NCBI GenBank assembly: GCA_015066875.1
Contig: SVNM01000002.1
Coordinates: forward strand, 23,868-87,867
Length of the DNA: 64,000 nucleotides
Direction: 5' to 3'
From: Ruminococcus sp.
GTDB lineage: Bacteria; Bacillota; Clostridia; Oscillospirales; Ruminococcaceae
The position numbers were made by a program, and so were the translations under genes. The notes below the pieces were generated by a model. That model searched no databases, was not told where the DNA came from, and was given only the letters and a program-made list of their open reading frames with translations. This document shows, piece after piece, positions 48,161 to 57,488 of the stretch (the stretch's first letter is position 1; each line of letters begins with the position of its first letter).

Positions 48161-48824
48161 ATAATATATCACCAATCAGACGGCGTACCTCCTGTGAGAT
48201 ATCCTCTGCACTTCTCATAGACTCGCCCTCGATGCACTCTACAGTTTTCCAGCCGAGATACTCTGCGCAGTAATCTGCTGTAATTCTTGAACGCATAAGA
48301 TAATCAAGGTCGGCTTCGTGGATATCCTTACGGCTTTCGTCCCCCGAATAACGCTTGCTCATAAGCTTCTGTCCCATTTCGGGATCTACACGAAGGTAAA
48401 TCACCGCATCGGGTGCAGGAATTCCGAGAAGCTCATACTCATAGGAAAAAAGCCACTTCAGGAAGCCTTCCCTCTGGTTTTCCGCAAGCTTTGAGCACTG
48501 GTGGATTGCATTTGAGGTTGTATATCGGTCGCAGATGACAACCCCGCCGTTTTCGTAAAACTCTGCCCACTTGCTTTTATAGCTTGCGTATCTGTCAACT
48601 GCATAAAAGCTTGACGCAGCATATGGATTTACCGAATCGGCACTGCTACCGAAATCTCCCTTAAGATACATTTTTATAAGCGCTGAAGAGTCGCTTTCAT
48701 AATCGGGAAACGAAACCTTCTGCACGTTTTTTCCCTCTTCGATAAGCTTATCAAAAAGCAATGCGCTTTGTGTAGCCTTTCCGCTTCCGTCAAGGCCTTC
48801 AATTACAATTATTTTTCCATTCAT
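48159..48824 (-). CDS. tmk: Thymidylate kinase
   Basis: KIIVIEGLDGSGKATQSALLFDKL; ICDRYTTSNAIHQ. Confidence 0.93.
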   Translation of the reverse strand: MNGKIIVIEGLDGSGKATQSALLFDKLIEEGKNVQKVSFPDYESDSSALIKMYLKGDFGSSADSVNPYAASSFYAVDRYASYKSKWAEFYENGGVVICDRYTTSNAIHQCSKLAENQREGFLKWLFSYEYELLGIPAPDAVIYLRVDPEMGQKLMSKRYSGDESRKDIHEADLDYLMRSRITADYCAEYLGWKTVECIEGESMRSAEDISQEVRRLIGDIL

Positions 48825-48882
48825 AGCAACTATCTTTTCCGTTTAAATTTTTTTCTGCGGAGACTCCGCCACATCTACTCCG

Positions 48883-48911
48883 ATTTTATCATATTGCCAT
48901 ACTTTTGTCAA
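48883..48911 (-). promoter_or_regulatory. tmk promoter TTGACA-17-TAAAAT
   Basis: Minus strand TTGACA (48906-48911) and TAAAAT (48883-48888). Confidence 0.75.
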
Positions 48912-48931
48912 GGCGACTTTGCAAAACAAAA

Positions 48932-49237
48932 CCCGGTTATCTTAAGGAGAGTATCCGTATAGAAGTATTATGTATATTTAGTGGGGGAACCTTTCTGAAG
49001 AAAGTTTGCCCCCCACACCCCCTACAAAGACTTTTGAGTCTAATTTAAGCCCCATAGGGTACACACAACAAGCAAAAAAGAAATCCAAGTATTTCTCTGT
49101 GTGTACCCTATGGGGCTTAAATTAAAACTTGAAAGTTTTAGGAAAGGAGTTTGAGGGATAACCCTTTTTCAAAAGGGTTTCCCTCAATAATTCACGTAAA
49201 TAATTCTATATGGATAGTACCCTTAAAGACAACCGGG
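48932..49237. mobile_element. Palindromic MITE-like element, copy D (no module)
   Basis: Outer arms CCCGGTTATCTTAAGG (48932-48947) / CCTTAAAGACAACCGGG (49221-49237); core IR 49041-49066 / 49099-49124. Confidence 0.8.
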
Positions 49238-49246
49238 AATTTTACT

Positions 49247-51145
49247 TTACGCAGTAACCATAACCTTGCTGTTGAACTCTTCGGGAGTCACAAAGGTGGG
49301 AACGATATCGTGAAGTGCCTTTATTGCCAGCTTTTCGTCATTTTTTGACGCTACATCGCGGAGATACGAAAGCTTTTCAGCAAAGGTTGACTCATCAATA
49401 TCAATCTGCTTGCCTATGTAAATGAGCTTGTTGGAGGTCTTTTCAAGTCCCTCCTCATTCATAAGAAGCTCCTCCTTGATTTTCTCACCGGGTCTCAGAC
49501 CTGTAAATTCAATGGGAACATCTTTATAAGGAACCTTTCCGTACATACGGATAAGATTTTCCGCAAGAGCAACAATACGAACAGGCTGTCCCATATCAAG
49601 GACGAAGATCTCACCGCCCTGAGCGATAGCGGCAGCCTCCATAACAAGGCTTACTGCTTCAGGGATTGTCATAAAGTATCTGATGATATCAGGGTGAGTA
49701 ACTGTAACAGGCTTGCCCTGCTCTATCTGACGCTTGAAAAGCGGGATTACCGAGCCGTTTGAGCCAAGAACGTTACCAAATCTTGTTGTTACAAACTCTG
49801 TCTTGCCCTCTTTCTGCTGAGAGAGATACTGTACGATCATTTCACAGCAACGCTTTGAAGCTCCCATAACGTTTGTGGGATTAACAGCCTTATCGGTAGA
49901 AATCATTACAAAACGCTCTACCTCGTGATACTGAGCAAGAGTAGCCACATTAAATGTACCGATGATATTATTCTTGATAGCTTCCATCGGTGAAACCTCC
50001 ATCAGCGGAACGTGCTTATGTGCTGCTGCGTGGAAAACTATCTGAGGCTTATAGCGCTCCATAATCTGATTTATTCTGTAGTAATCGCGTACAGAAGCGA
50101 TAAGCGTCACAAGGTTAAGCTCACCGCTGTACTCCATAAGGAGCTCCTGCTGAATCTCATATGCGTTATTCTCGTAGATATCAACGATAATAACCTGTTC
50201 GGGATTATACTTGGCAATCTGACGTACAAGCTCAGAACCGATAGAACCGCCTCCGCCTGTAACCATACACACCTTACCGTTGATAAAGTTCTTGATATCG
50301 CGGTTATCGAACTTAATAGGCTCACGTCCGAGAAGGTCCTCAACCTTGATATCACGTATCTGATTGATAAGTGTAGGCTCTTCCGCATCGAGAAGAAGGT
50401 TGCTGATAAAGGGGATTATCTTCACTGCCACCTTTGTAGCTGAGCAGAGGTTAAGAATACGCTGACGCTCTTCTTCAAGACAGGAAGGAATTGCGAAAAT
50501 AATCTGGTCGATTTTATATTCCTTTACGTACTTGTCGATTTCCTGTGTTTTTCCCACAACGAGTACGCCTTCGATAGTAGTGCCTATCTTAGCGTCATCG
50601 TCATCAATAATACAGACGGGATTATAGATTGCAGCTTCCTTTTCCTCCTCATAAACCGAGGCACGTGCATTGTGGATTTCCTTAAGCATCATCTGTGCAG
50701 CCTTACCGCCACCGATGAACATTGTACGCTTGCAGTTGCTCATCTCGCCTGTTTTGGTAAGCTTGATGAAGGTCGTCTTGAAAAGATAACGGAAAAGGCA
50801 TATTCCGATTATACTTATTACAGCGTGGATAATACTGTATTTAAGATAGACCTTATCAACCACAACTGCATATATGACACAGCTTAATGACATTCCTATC
50901 AATACGCCATACACACAGGAAAGGTAATCTTTTGACTTGAAATATCTCCAGAGCTTGCTGTATGCTCCGCACACAAACAACGCCAGCAGACAGCATATTG
51001 TACTGATAACAACTGAAATTCCGATAACCTTACGGCTTTCGCCCACCATATATCCGGTCATCATAGAAGAAATTGCGATAATAAACGCATCTGCAATTGC
51101 AAGAGCAATTTTTCTGAATTTAAAGTTCTGTATTATAGCCTTCAT
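49247..51145 (-). CDS. Polysaccharide biosynthesis nucleoside-diphosphate-sugar dehydratase (CapD/FlaA1-type)
   Basis: N-terminal TMs; VCMVTGGGGSIGSELVRQIAKYNPEQVIIVDIYENN; FVMISTDKAVNPTNVMGASKR. Confidence 0.93.
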   Translation of the reverse strand: MKAIIQNFKFRKIALAIADAFIIAISSMMTGYMVGESRKVIGISVVISTICCLLALFVCGAYSKLWRYFKSKDYLSCVYGVLIGMSLSCVIYAVVVDKVYLKYSIIHAVISIIGICLFRYLFKTTFIKLTKTGEMSNCKRTMFIGGGKAAQMMLKEIHNARASVYEEEKEAAIYNPVCIIDDDDAKIGTTIEGVLVVGKTQEIDKYVKEYKIDQIIFAIPSCLEEERQRILNLCSATKVAVKIIPFISNLLLDAEEPTLINQIRDIKVEDLLGREPIKFDNRDIKNFINGKVCMVTGGGGSIGSELVRQIAKYNPEQVIIVDIYENNAYEIQQELLMEYSGELNLVTLIASVRDYYRINQIMERYKPQIVFHAAAHKHVPLMEVSPMEAIKNNIIGTFNVATLAQYHEVERFVMISTDKAVNPTNVMGASKRCCEMIVQYLSQQKEGKTEFVTTRFGNVLGSNGSVIPLFKRQIEQGKPVTVTHPDIIRYFMTIPEAVSLVMEAAAIAQGGEIFVLDMGQPVRIVALAENLIRMYGKVPYKDVPIEFTGLRPGEKIKEELLMNEEGLEKTSNKLIYIGKQIDIDESTFAEKLSYLRDVASKNDEKLAIKALHDIVPTFVTPEEFNSKVMVTA

Positions 51146-51187
51146 AATTCTTTCCTTTCATCGAATTATGTTCAGTGTTCCGCAGTT

Positions 51188-53026
51188 TTATTCTACAGTT
51201 ACACTCTTGGCAAGATTTCTCGGCTTATCTACATCATAGCCTCTTGCAACGGATACATAGTATCCCAGAAGCTGAAGCGGAATTACCGAAAGACTTCCTG
51301 TAAACAGAGGATCTGTATCGGGAACATACACTGTAAAGTCAGCAGTATCCTCCATTGCATAGTTTCCGTATGTAGTAAGACCGAAGAGATTAGCTCCACG
51401 GCTCTTAACCTCTACCATATTGCTTACTGTTTTCTCGTAAAGGTAAGGCTGAGTGCTTACACCGATTACAACAGTGCCGTCCTCAATAAGGCTGATAGGA
51501 CCGTGCTTGAGCTCACCAGCAGCGTAAGCTTCTGAGTGAATATAGCTGATTTCCTTCATTTTAAGGCTTCCTTCAAGGCTGATAGCGTAGTCGATACCTC
51601 TGCCGATAAAGAAAGCGTCGTTTACAGTATTGAGCTTATTTGCATACCACTGCATTCTTTCCTTATCCTCAAGGATTTTCTCAACCTTACCGGGAAGTGT
51701 CTGTATTTCATTGAGGAGCTGTGCAAAGCGTTCCTCTGAGATTTCATTTCTTGCCTTTGCAAACTTCATAGCCAGCAGATAGCTTGCAACAAGCTGACAG
51801 CTGTAAGCCTTTGTTGTTGCAACAGAGATTTCAGGACCTGCAAGAGTATAGAACACATTATCAGCTTCTCTTGCGATTGAAGAGCCGACAACATTTACAA
51901 TACCCATTGTCTTGATTCCGTTGTTCTTTGCTTCTCTGAGAGCAGCAAGAGTATCAGCAGTCTCACCTGACTGGCTGATCACTATCATAAGGCTGTTCTT
52001 GACAAGCTTCATTTTTCTGTAGCGGAACTCTGAAGCAAGCTCTACACGGACAGGAATACTTGTAAGCTCTTCGATAACATACTGTGCAGCCATTCCCACG
52101 TGGTAAGCTGAACCGCAGGCTACAATGTAAATCTGGCTTACATTCTGCATTTCCTCATCTGTCATTCCGATTTCGTGGAAAGTAATTGTATCATTCTTTA
52201 CAACAGAGTTGATTGTATTCTTGATCACCTCAGGCTGTTCGTGAATTTCCTTGAGCATAAAGTGCTCATAGCCACCCTTTTCCGCAGCTTCTGCGTCCCA
52301 TTCGATTTCTGTAAGAGGCTTTTCGATTTCCTCTCTGTCGATATTATAGAAAGTAGCCTTGCCCTTTTCAAGCTTAGCAATTTCCATATTTCCGATATAG
52401 TAAACGCTTCTTGCATACTTAAGGATCGCGGGAACATCTGAAGCAACGTATGTTTCACCGTTTGCAATACCGATGATCATGGGGCTTTCCTTACGTGCAG
52501 TATAAATCTCGCCTGCATAGTCCTTGAACATAAGGCAGAGGGCATATGAACCGCGGATACGGTACATAGCACGCGCGATAGCGTCGACAGGACCAAGACT
52601 GTACTTCTTGTAGTAGTAATCAACAAGCTTGATAGCAACCTCTGTATCTGTCTGAGAGTTGAATGTATATCCGCCCTTTGAAAGCTTTTCCTTAAGCTCC
52701 TGATAATTCTCGATAATACCGTTATGCACACCGATAACGTTTTCGTCATCGCTTGCATGGGGGTGCGCATTAAGAACAGAAGGCTCGCCGTGAGTAGCCC
52801 AGCGTGTATGGCCTATACCACAGCTTCCCTTAACGCTCTGTCCCTGATTTGTTTTTTCGGCAAGCTCTTTCAGCTTACCCTTTGCCTTTATAATTTCAGC
52901 ATCATTTTCGCCGTCTCTTACAGCGATACCTGCCGAGTCATAACCTCTGTACTCAAGTTTTGACAGACCGTTAAGAAGAATAGGTGCTGCCTGATTGTTT
53001 CCTGTAAAGCCCACAATTCCGCACAT
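51188..53026 (-). CDS. glmS: Glutamine-fructose-6-phosphate aminotransferase
   Basis: MCGIVGFTGNNQAAPILLNGLSKLEYRGYDSAGIA...GHTRWATHGEPS; SIS domains. Confidence 0.98.
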   Translation of the reverse strand: MCGIVGFTGNNQAAPILLNGLSKLEYRGYDSAGIAVRDGENDAEIIKAKGKLKELAEKTNQGQSVKGSCGIGHTRWATHGEPSVLNAHPHASDDENVIGVHNGIIENYQELKEKLSKGGYTFNSQTDTEVAIKLVDYYYKKYSLGPVDAIARAMYRIRGSYALCLMFKDYAGEIYTARKESPMIIGIANGETYVASDVPAILKYARSVYYIGNMEIAKLEKGKATFYNIDREEIEKPLTEIEWDAEAAEKGGYEHFMLKEIHEQPEVIKNTINSVVKNDTITFHEIGMTDEEMQNVSQIYIVACGSAYHVGMAAQYVIEELTSIPVRVELASEFRYRKMKLVKNSLMIVISQSGETADTLAALREAKNNGIKTMGIVNVVGSSIAREADNVFYTLAGPEISVATTKAYSCQLVASYLLAMKFAKARNEISEERFAQLLNEIQTLPGKVEKILEDKERMQWYANKLNTVNDAFFIGRGIDYAISLEGSLKMKEISYIHSEAYAAGELKHGPISLIEDGTVVIGVSTQPYLYEKTVSNMVEVKSRGANLFGLTTYGNYAMEDTADFTVYVPDTDPLFTGSLSVIPLQLLGYYVSVARGYDVDKPRNLAKSVTVE

Positions 53027-53184
53027 AATTATATCATATCCTTTATTAAGATTAATTCAGCACTTCAAAACATCTTTTTTCACTGCATTAAGCCCTTGTT
53101 TTCAAATCACAATGAAGCGTTTTATAAACAGCATATGCTGAACAATATGCTTTTATTTCGGCTTATGCAAAAAGATATTCCATA

Positions 53185-53216
53185 CTGTTTTATTATACCA
53201 CACTATCAGGCACATT
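53185..53216 (-). promoter_or_regulatory. glmS promoter TTGACA-18-TATAAT
   Basis: Minus strand TTGACAATGTGCCTGATAGTGTGGTATAATA. Confidence 0.75.
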
Positions 53217-53302
53217 GTCAAGCACAACAGCCTATTATCAACCGGTATTTTATTCACTTTTCTGTTCCTGTTATTTCCTTGATACCCGGCTGTAATAAAA
53301 AT

Positions 53303-53333
53303 CAAGCCGGACATCTCTGCCCGGCTTTTGTCT
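53303..53333 (-). terminator. Intrinsic terminator
   Basis: Minus strand AAAGCCGGGCAGAGATGTCCGGCTTGATTTTTATT. Confidence 0.65.
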
Positions 53334-53348
53334 GATTTTACAAAAGAC

Positions 53349-53657
53349 TTACTTGTTTTCAGCCTTGTTTTCTTTTTTCAGCTTTCCGCCCCAGTACTTA
53401 ATGGGATTTACCCAGTTCGCCTCGCCTCTTAAGTAAATAAGAAGGAATGATGCAAGTGTTGTATATGTTGAAAGCTTGATTAAATTTGCGTAAAACTCTT
53501 CCTTCAGCCATGTGCACATCTCAGCAGCTGTATCTCCGCCGATGATAAATGCTGCCATATAGCCAAAGAATCCCAGACCGCCCACGAAAAGGCAGATCAG
53601 AAGTGCAATACCAATGATATATTCAAGTACAGATGCAATTTTCTTACAAACGTTCAT
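53349..53657 (-). CDS. Small membrane protein paired with the TRAP-type permease
   Basis: MNVCKKIASVLEYIIGIALLICLFVGGLGFFGYM; start at CAT 53655-53657 with RBS aggagg. Confidence 0.6.
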   Translation of the reverse strand: MNVCKKIASVLEYIIGIALLICLFVGGLGFFGYMAAFIIGGDTAAEMCTWLKEEFYANLIKLSTYTTLASFLLIYLRGEANWVNPIKYWGGKLKKENKAENK

Positions 53658-53671
53658 ATCGTGCAACCTCC

Positions 53672-55069
53672 TTATAATCCGATGATCGGGAGCCAGCCAA
53701 GAAGTACAATTACTTCAAGGAAATACTGTCCTGCTACCCACCATAAGTCGTTTTTGATTGTCTTTCCGGGATCAGACTCTGCAATTGACATACCTGCATA
53801 CATACCAAGCGCAAGAGGAGGTGTGATACCGCACATTACTCCGCAGAAGCAAGGAAGCATTGCTGCAACAAGTACAGGATCTACGCCCTGTGCATAGAAG
53901 AGGCTGATAAACAGTGAACCGAAAATTGATACCAGTGATGATCCGGGGATAACCATTCCCATAAAGCAAGTGATAAGGGGAATTACAAATGCAAGACCTA
54001 ACTTGCCCATATTAAGGTCTTCAAGGAATAAGCCGAGCTCTGTTGTAGCGTCGATATCAGCAAACATTGCACCGATCATATAACCAAAGAGACATGTACC
54101 TACTGTTGTTGCAATACCCTTTGCACTGCCACTCATCATCTTTACAAGATTATTGAATGAAACCTTAGACTTGTCCTTGAAGAGCATTACTATTACCGCA
54201 TAAATTGCTGCAATACCTGCTACGAAGAACAGAAGCGAGCTTGAATAGCTCTTTGCGCCTGCCTTGCCAAGACGGTCAACGAAAATTGCCATCTCAGGGA
54301 AAGCTGTTGCGTTATTGAAGAAGAAGTCAACCATAAAAGGAGCAAGAATGATTACAGGAAGGAGAAGTCCCTGCCAGTTTTCCTTGAAAGTTGTCTTGAT
54401 GTTAGGAATTTTGTCTGCTTCCATAGGCTTTATCTTATAGTACTTGCAGAAAATGAATACTGTGAGGAGCTTTGATAAGATAAACCAGAGTGAACATCCC
54501 CAGCACACTACCCAGAATGAGCCGATTGACATTGTGTCTTCTACGCCCTGTGCTGCCCAGAATGCTGTAAGAGCTCCCAGAGCTGCCACGATATTTGATG
54601 AAGGAGGAATCATATTTCCAAGATAGCTTGCGTTACTTTCTACGTTTGCAGCAAGCTCAGGGGGATAGCCTGATTCCTTCATTGCCTTGATTGTGATTAC
54701 GCCTGTTGACATTACGTTACCGGGGCCTGAACCTGAAAGGGCGCCCATAAAGCCTGATGCAACAACAGCTGCATAGCCTGCGCCTCCCGGAAGCTTACCC
54801 AGAAGGGCAAGAATAAGGTTTACCGCTCCGTCGATGATCTTTGTCTTTGTCATAAGACCTGACATACAGATAAATACCACCATTGAATAAAGCAGTGAAG
54901 TTGTGAGTCCTGCATCGATATAGTCGCCGATGTGGTTCCATGTACCTGTTACGGCAACAAGAACGATGAAGGATACGCCCATTGATTCCCAGATTGGTCT
55001 CTTAAGAAGAATAAACCAAACGCAGATAACAACAAGCATTACGATTAAGTAAATGATTGACATTGGCAT
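53672..55069 (-). CDS. TRAP transporter large permease (DctM-like)
   Basis: MSGLMTKTKIIDGAVNLI...GFMGALSGSGPGNVMSTGVITIKAMKESGYPPELAANVESNASYLGNMIPPS. Confidence 0.88.
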   Translation of the reverse strand: MPMSIIYLIVMLVVICVWFILLKRPIWESMGVSFIVLVAVTGTWNHIGDYIDAGLTTSLLYSMVVFICMSGLMTKTKIIDGAVNLILALLGKLPGGAGYAAVVASGFMGALSGSGPGNVMSTGVITIKAMKESGYPPELAANVESNASYLGNMIPPSSNIVAALGALTAFWAAQGVEDTMSIGSFWVVCWGCSLWFILSKLLTVFIFCKYYKIKPMEADKIPNIKTTFKENWQGLLLPVIILAPFMVDFFFNNATAFPEMAIFVDRLGKAGAKSYSSSLLFFVAGIAAIYAVIVMLFKDKSKVSFNNLVKMMSGSAKGIATTVGTCLFGYMIGAMFADIDATTELGLFLEDLNMGKLGLAFVIPLITCFMGMVIPGSSLVSIFGSLFISLFYAQGVDPVLVAAMLPCFCGVMCGITPPLALGMYAGMSIAESDPGKTIKNDLWWVAGQYFLEVIVLLGWLPIIGL

Positions 55070-55131
55070 TTTAATTTCCTCCTTACGCACGTTATAATGT
55101 TTTGATTATATCTCTGCGGAAATTTAAGGCT

Positions 55132-56046
55132 TTAATTCAAAGCCTTAAACATTCCGATAAGATCCTCTATTGGTTTTGAAAGATACTGCTTTTTTCTGTA
55201 TATTACAGCAATATCACGAAAGGCAACCTCCTGCTTTATTGAGAAGAAAGCTGTCTGAAGATTTGCCTGATTGGTCAGCCCCGATGGAACAAGCGAAGCA
55301 CACACACCTGAATCTACTATTGAAAGCAGAGCTTCATTACTGCTTACCTCGATTTTCTCACGGATACACACCCTGTTGCGATTAAGAAGGCTGTCTGTAA
55401 CCTCACGCATGGGCATATATTCGCTGAGCATTGCAAACCATTCATTATTTATAAGATTTATATCAACTATGGGATATCTTCTTGCAGGATCAAAAACCGC
55501 TTCTCTTGAAAGCTTTGCACAAAGCTCACTGCTTCGGTTGACCGCTATAACAATTTCTTCCCTGTGTATGGGAATAACAGAAAATTTCTCATCATCAACA
55601 GGAAGCGCTATAATGCATATGTCAAACTCTCCGCGCTCAGCAGATTTTATAAGCTCTTTTCCCGAACGCTCCTTTACAACAAGCTTTATCCCCGGATACA
55701 GCTGATCAAACTTTTTCAGCACACCCGGCATAAAATGAACGCTTCGGTAGGGTGAAATTCCTATTGAGATCGTTCCGCCCCTGTAATGAGAAATATCGCT
55801 CAGCTGATTAGCCATCTGATGCTCAAGGTCAAGAATTTTCCGCCCTGCATCTATGTAAATCTGCCCTGCATCTGTCAGTCTCACCTCGCCGTTTGCTCTT
55901 TCAAACAACGGCATACCAATCTGCTTTTCGATATTCTTTATATACTGGCTTAAAGAAGGCTGAGAAATATTCAAAGCCTCTGCAGCGCCTGAAAAGGTGC
56001 CTATCTGTGACAGCAACAGCACATATTTGAATTGTTTGAGATTCAT
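55132..56046 (-). CDS. LysR-family transcriptional regulator
   Basis: MNLKQFKYVLLLSQIGTFSGAAEALNISQPSLSQYIKNIEKQIGMPLFER. Confidence 0.95.
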   Translation of the reverse strand: MNLKQFKYVLLLSQIGTFSGAAEALNISQPSLSQYIKNIEKQIGMPLFERANGEVRLTDAGQIYIDAGRKILDLEHQMANQLSDISHYRGGTISIGISPYRSVHFMPGVLKKFDQLYPGIKLVVKERSGKELIKSAERGEFDICIIALPVDDEKFSVIPIHREEIVIAVNRSSELCAKLSREAVFDPARRYPIVDINLINNEWFAMLSEYMPMREVTDSLLNRNRVCIREKIEVSSNEALLSIVDSGVCASLVPSGLTNQANLQTAFFSIKQEVAFRDIAVIYRKKQYLSKPIEDLIGMFKALN

Positions 56047-56139
56047 ATTACCTCACCATTTTTCAAGGTATCTGTGACAATATGACCATAACAAAGCGTA
56101 CTTCACGAAATACCGCAGTATTCCAAACATACGCAACGG

Positions 56140-56174
56140 GGTTATTATATCATACTATCAAGCACCTTGTCAAG
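56140..56174 (-). promoter_or_regulatory. Promoter TTGACA-18-TATAAT upstream of the LysR gene
   Basis: Minus strand TTGACAAGGTGCTTGATAGTATGATATAATAA. Confidence 0.75.
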
Positions 56175-56215
56175 TATCATTTTCAACTAATTATGACAGA
56201 TTTTTCACTGTTTTT

Positions 56216-57436
56216 TCAGTCAAGAGTTATTATGTCGTGTCTGATAAGGTCAATTCCCTCAGTGCTGACAGCCTTGACGCGTGATCCCGCAAGTGTATGA
56301 AGTCTTACAAGCTCCTGCTTTGTATCGGCCTTGACTGAGAAGTAAGCTACTCTGTCGCCACTGCATGAAGCCTGACCAAACTCAAAGCCCTGTGGCTTAT
56401 ATATCTCATAGTGATCGATGATGCCCTCTTCAAGAAGCTCCTCAAAGCCTTCAACGTGATCAAGAACGCCCTTGTTGCAGTAAATGAACTCATCAATGAT
56501 GTATCCGCCGAAACGATTTACCTCGCACTTTGGCTTTTCGCCGATTGTAAGGTCTGCAACAGCCTTTACAACATCAAATCCCGAAACTACGGGCATAAGA
56601 CGATATTTGATTCCTCCGCCTGTTCTTGCACAGAACTCTATTACGTTGATACGCTCGCCGTCTATTTTCATCTGAATAAGCATAGGTGTATCCTTAAGAC
56701 CGAAAGCGTCTGCAATCTGCTGTCCCACATATGTCACACGCTTTTCCATTTCTTCAGACAATTCCGAAGGATATCTTCCGCGACAGATTACAAAGCCATC
56801 GTAATCGGGAATTTTATCAAGAACTCGTGCACAGAGAAGCTTTGCCTCGCCGTTTTCGATATAGTAGTCAACGCTGTATTCTTCTCCGCCGATGAACTCC
56901 TCAACAATTGCATTGCCTGTACGGCTTAAAGTCACTGCGTTTTCAAATGCTGTAAGAAGCTCTGCCTCGTTTTCAACACGCTTTACACCTCTTGAGCTGT
57001 AGCAGTCTACAGGCTTTACGATCATAGGGTATGTCATTCCTGCGATATCCTCTGCGGTAAGCTCTGTACGGACGATATGCTTTGCTGTAGGAACGTTGTT
57101 CTCTACAAAAATACGCTTCATATACTCCTTGCTGGAAACATTTTTTGCTGTTTCGTAATCAATATAGCAAGGAAGGCCAAGCTCCTCACAAATCTGAGCA
57201 GCCACCAGAAGCATCTGATCGGCACAAACGGAAATTATAAAGTCTACCTTTTCATCTACGGCAATCTTTCTTATTCCTTCTATATCAAGAGTTGATACCG
57301 AATAGAATTTATCTGCTACAACCGCTGCGGGAGCCTTGGGATTTCTGTCTGCCACAAGAACCGTGTATCCGCGCTCTTTCAGAACCTTTACAAGATATTC
57401 CTGCGGTCTGCCTGCACATAATATCAATGCTTTCAT
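56216..57436 (-). CDS. ATP-grasp ligase (carboxylate-amine type)
   Basis: MIVKPVDCYSSRGVKRVENEAEL...EEFIGGEEYSVDYYIENG...NVIEFCARTGGGIKYRL. Confidence 0.88.
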   Translation of the reverse strand: MKALILCAGRPQEYLVKVLKERGYTVLVADRNPKAPAAVVADKFYSVSTLDIEGIRKIAVDEKVDFIISVCADQMLLVAAQICEELGLPCYIDYETAKNVSSKEYMKRIFVENNVPTAKHIVRTELTAEDIAGMTYPMIVKPVDCYSSRGVKRVENEAELLTAFENAVTLSRTGNAIVEEFIGGEEYSVDYYIENGEAKLLCARVLDKIPDYDGFVICRGRYPSELSEEMEKRVTYVGQQIADAFGLKDTPMLIQMKIDGERINVIEFCARTGGGIKYRLMPVVSGFDVVKAVADLTIGEKPKCEVNRFGGYIIDEFIYCNKGVLDHVEGFEELLEEGIIDHYEIYKPQGFEFGQASCSGDRVAYFSVKADTKQELVRLHTLAGSRVKAVSTEGIDLIRHDIITLD

Positions 57437-57488
57437 TGTTTTTTCCTCTTATTTGAATTTTATTTAAACCCTGTCTTACATTACAGGC

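Noticed and set aside
47791-49237. IS element or integron-type structure around tmk
   Set aside because: No transposase/integrase ORF within or between the repeats; only palindromic non-coding elements.
53027-53190. Possible glmS ribozyme in the glmS leader
   Set aside because: No recognisable glmS ribozyme conserved core was found by eye; only a long leader is present. A covariance scan would settle it.
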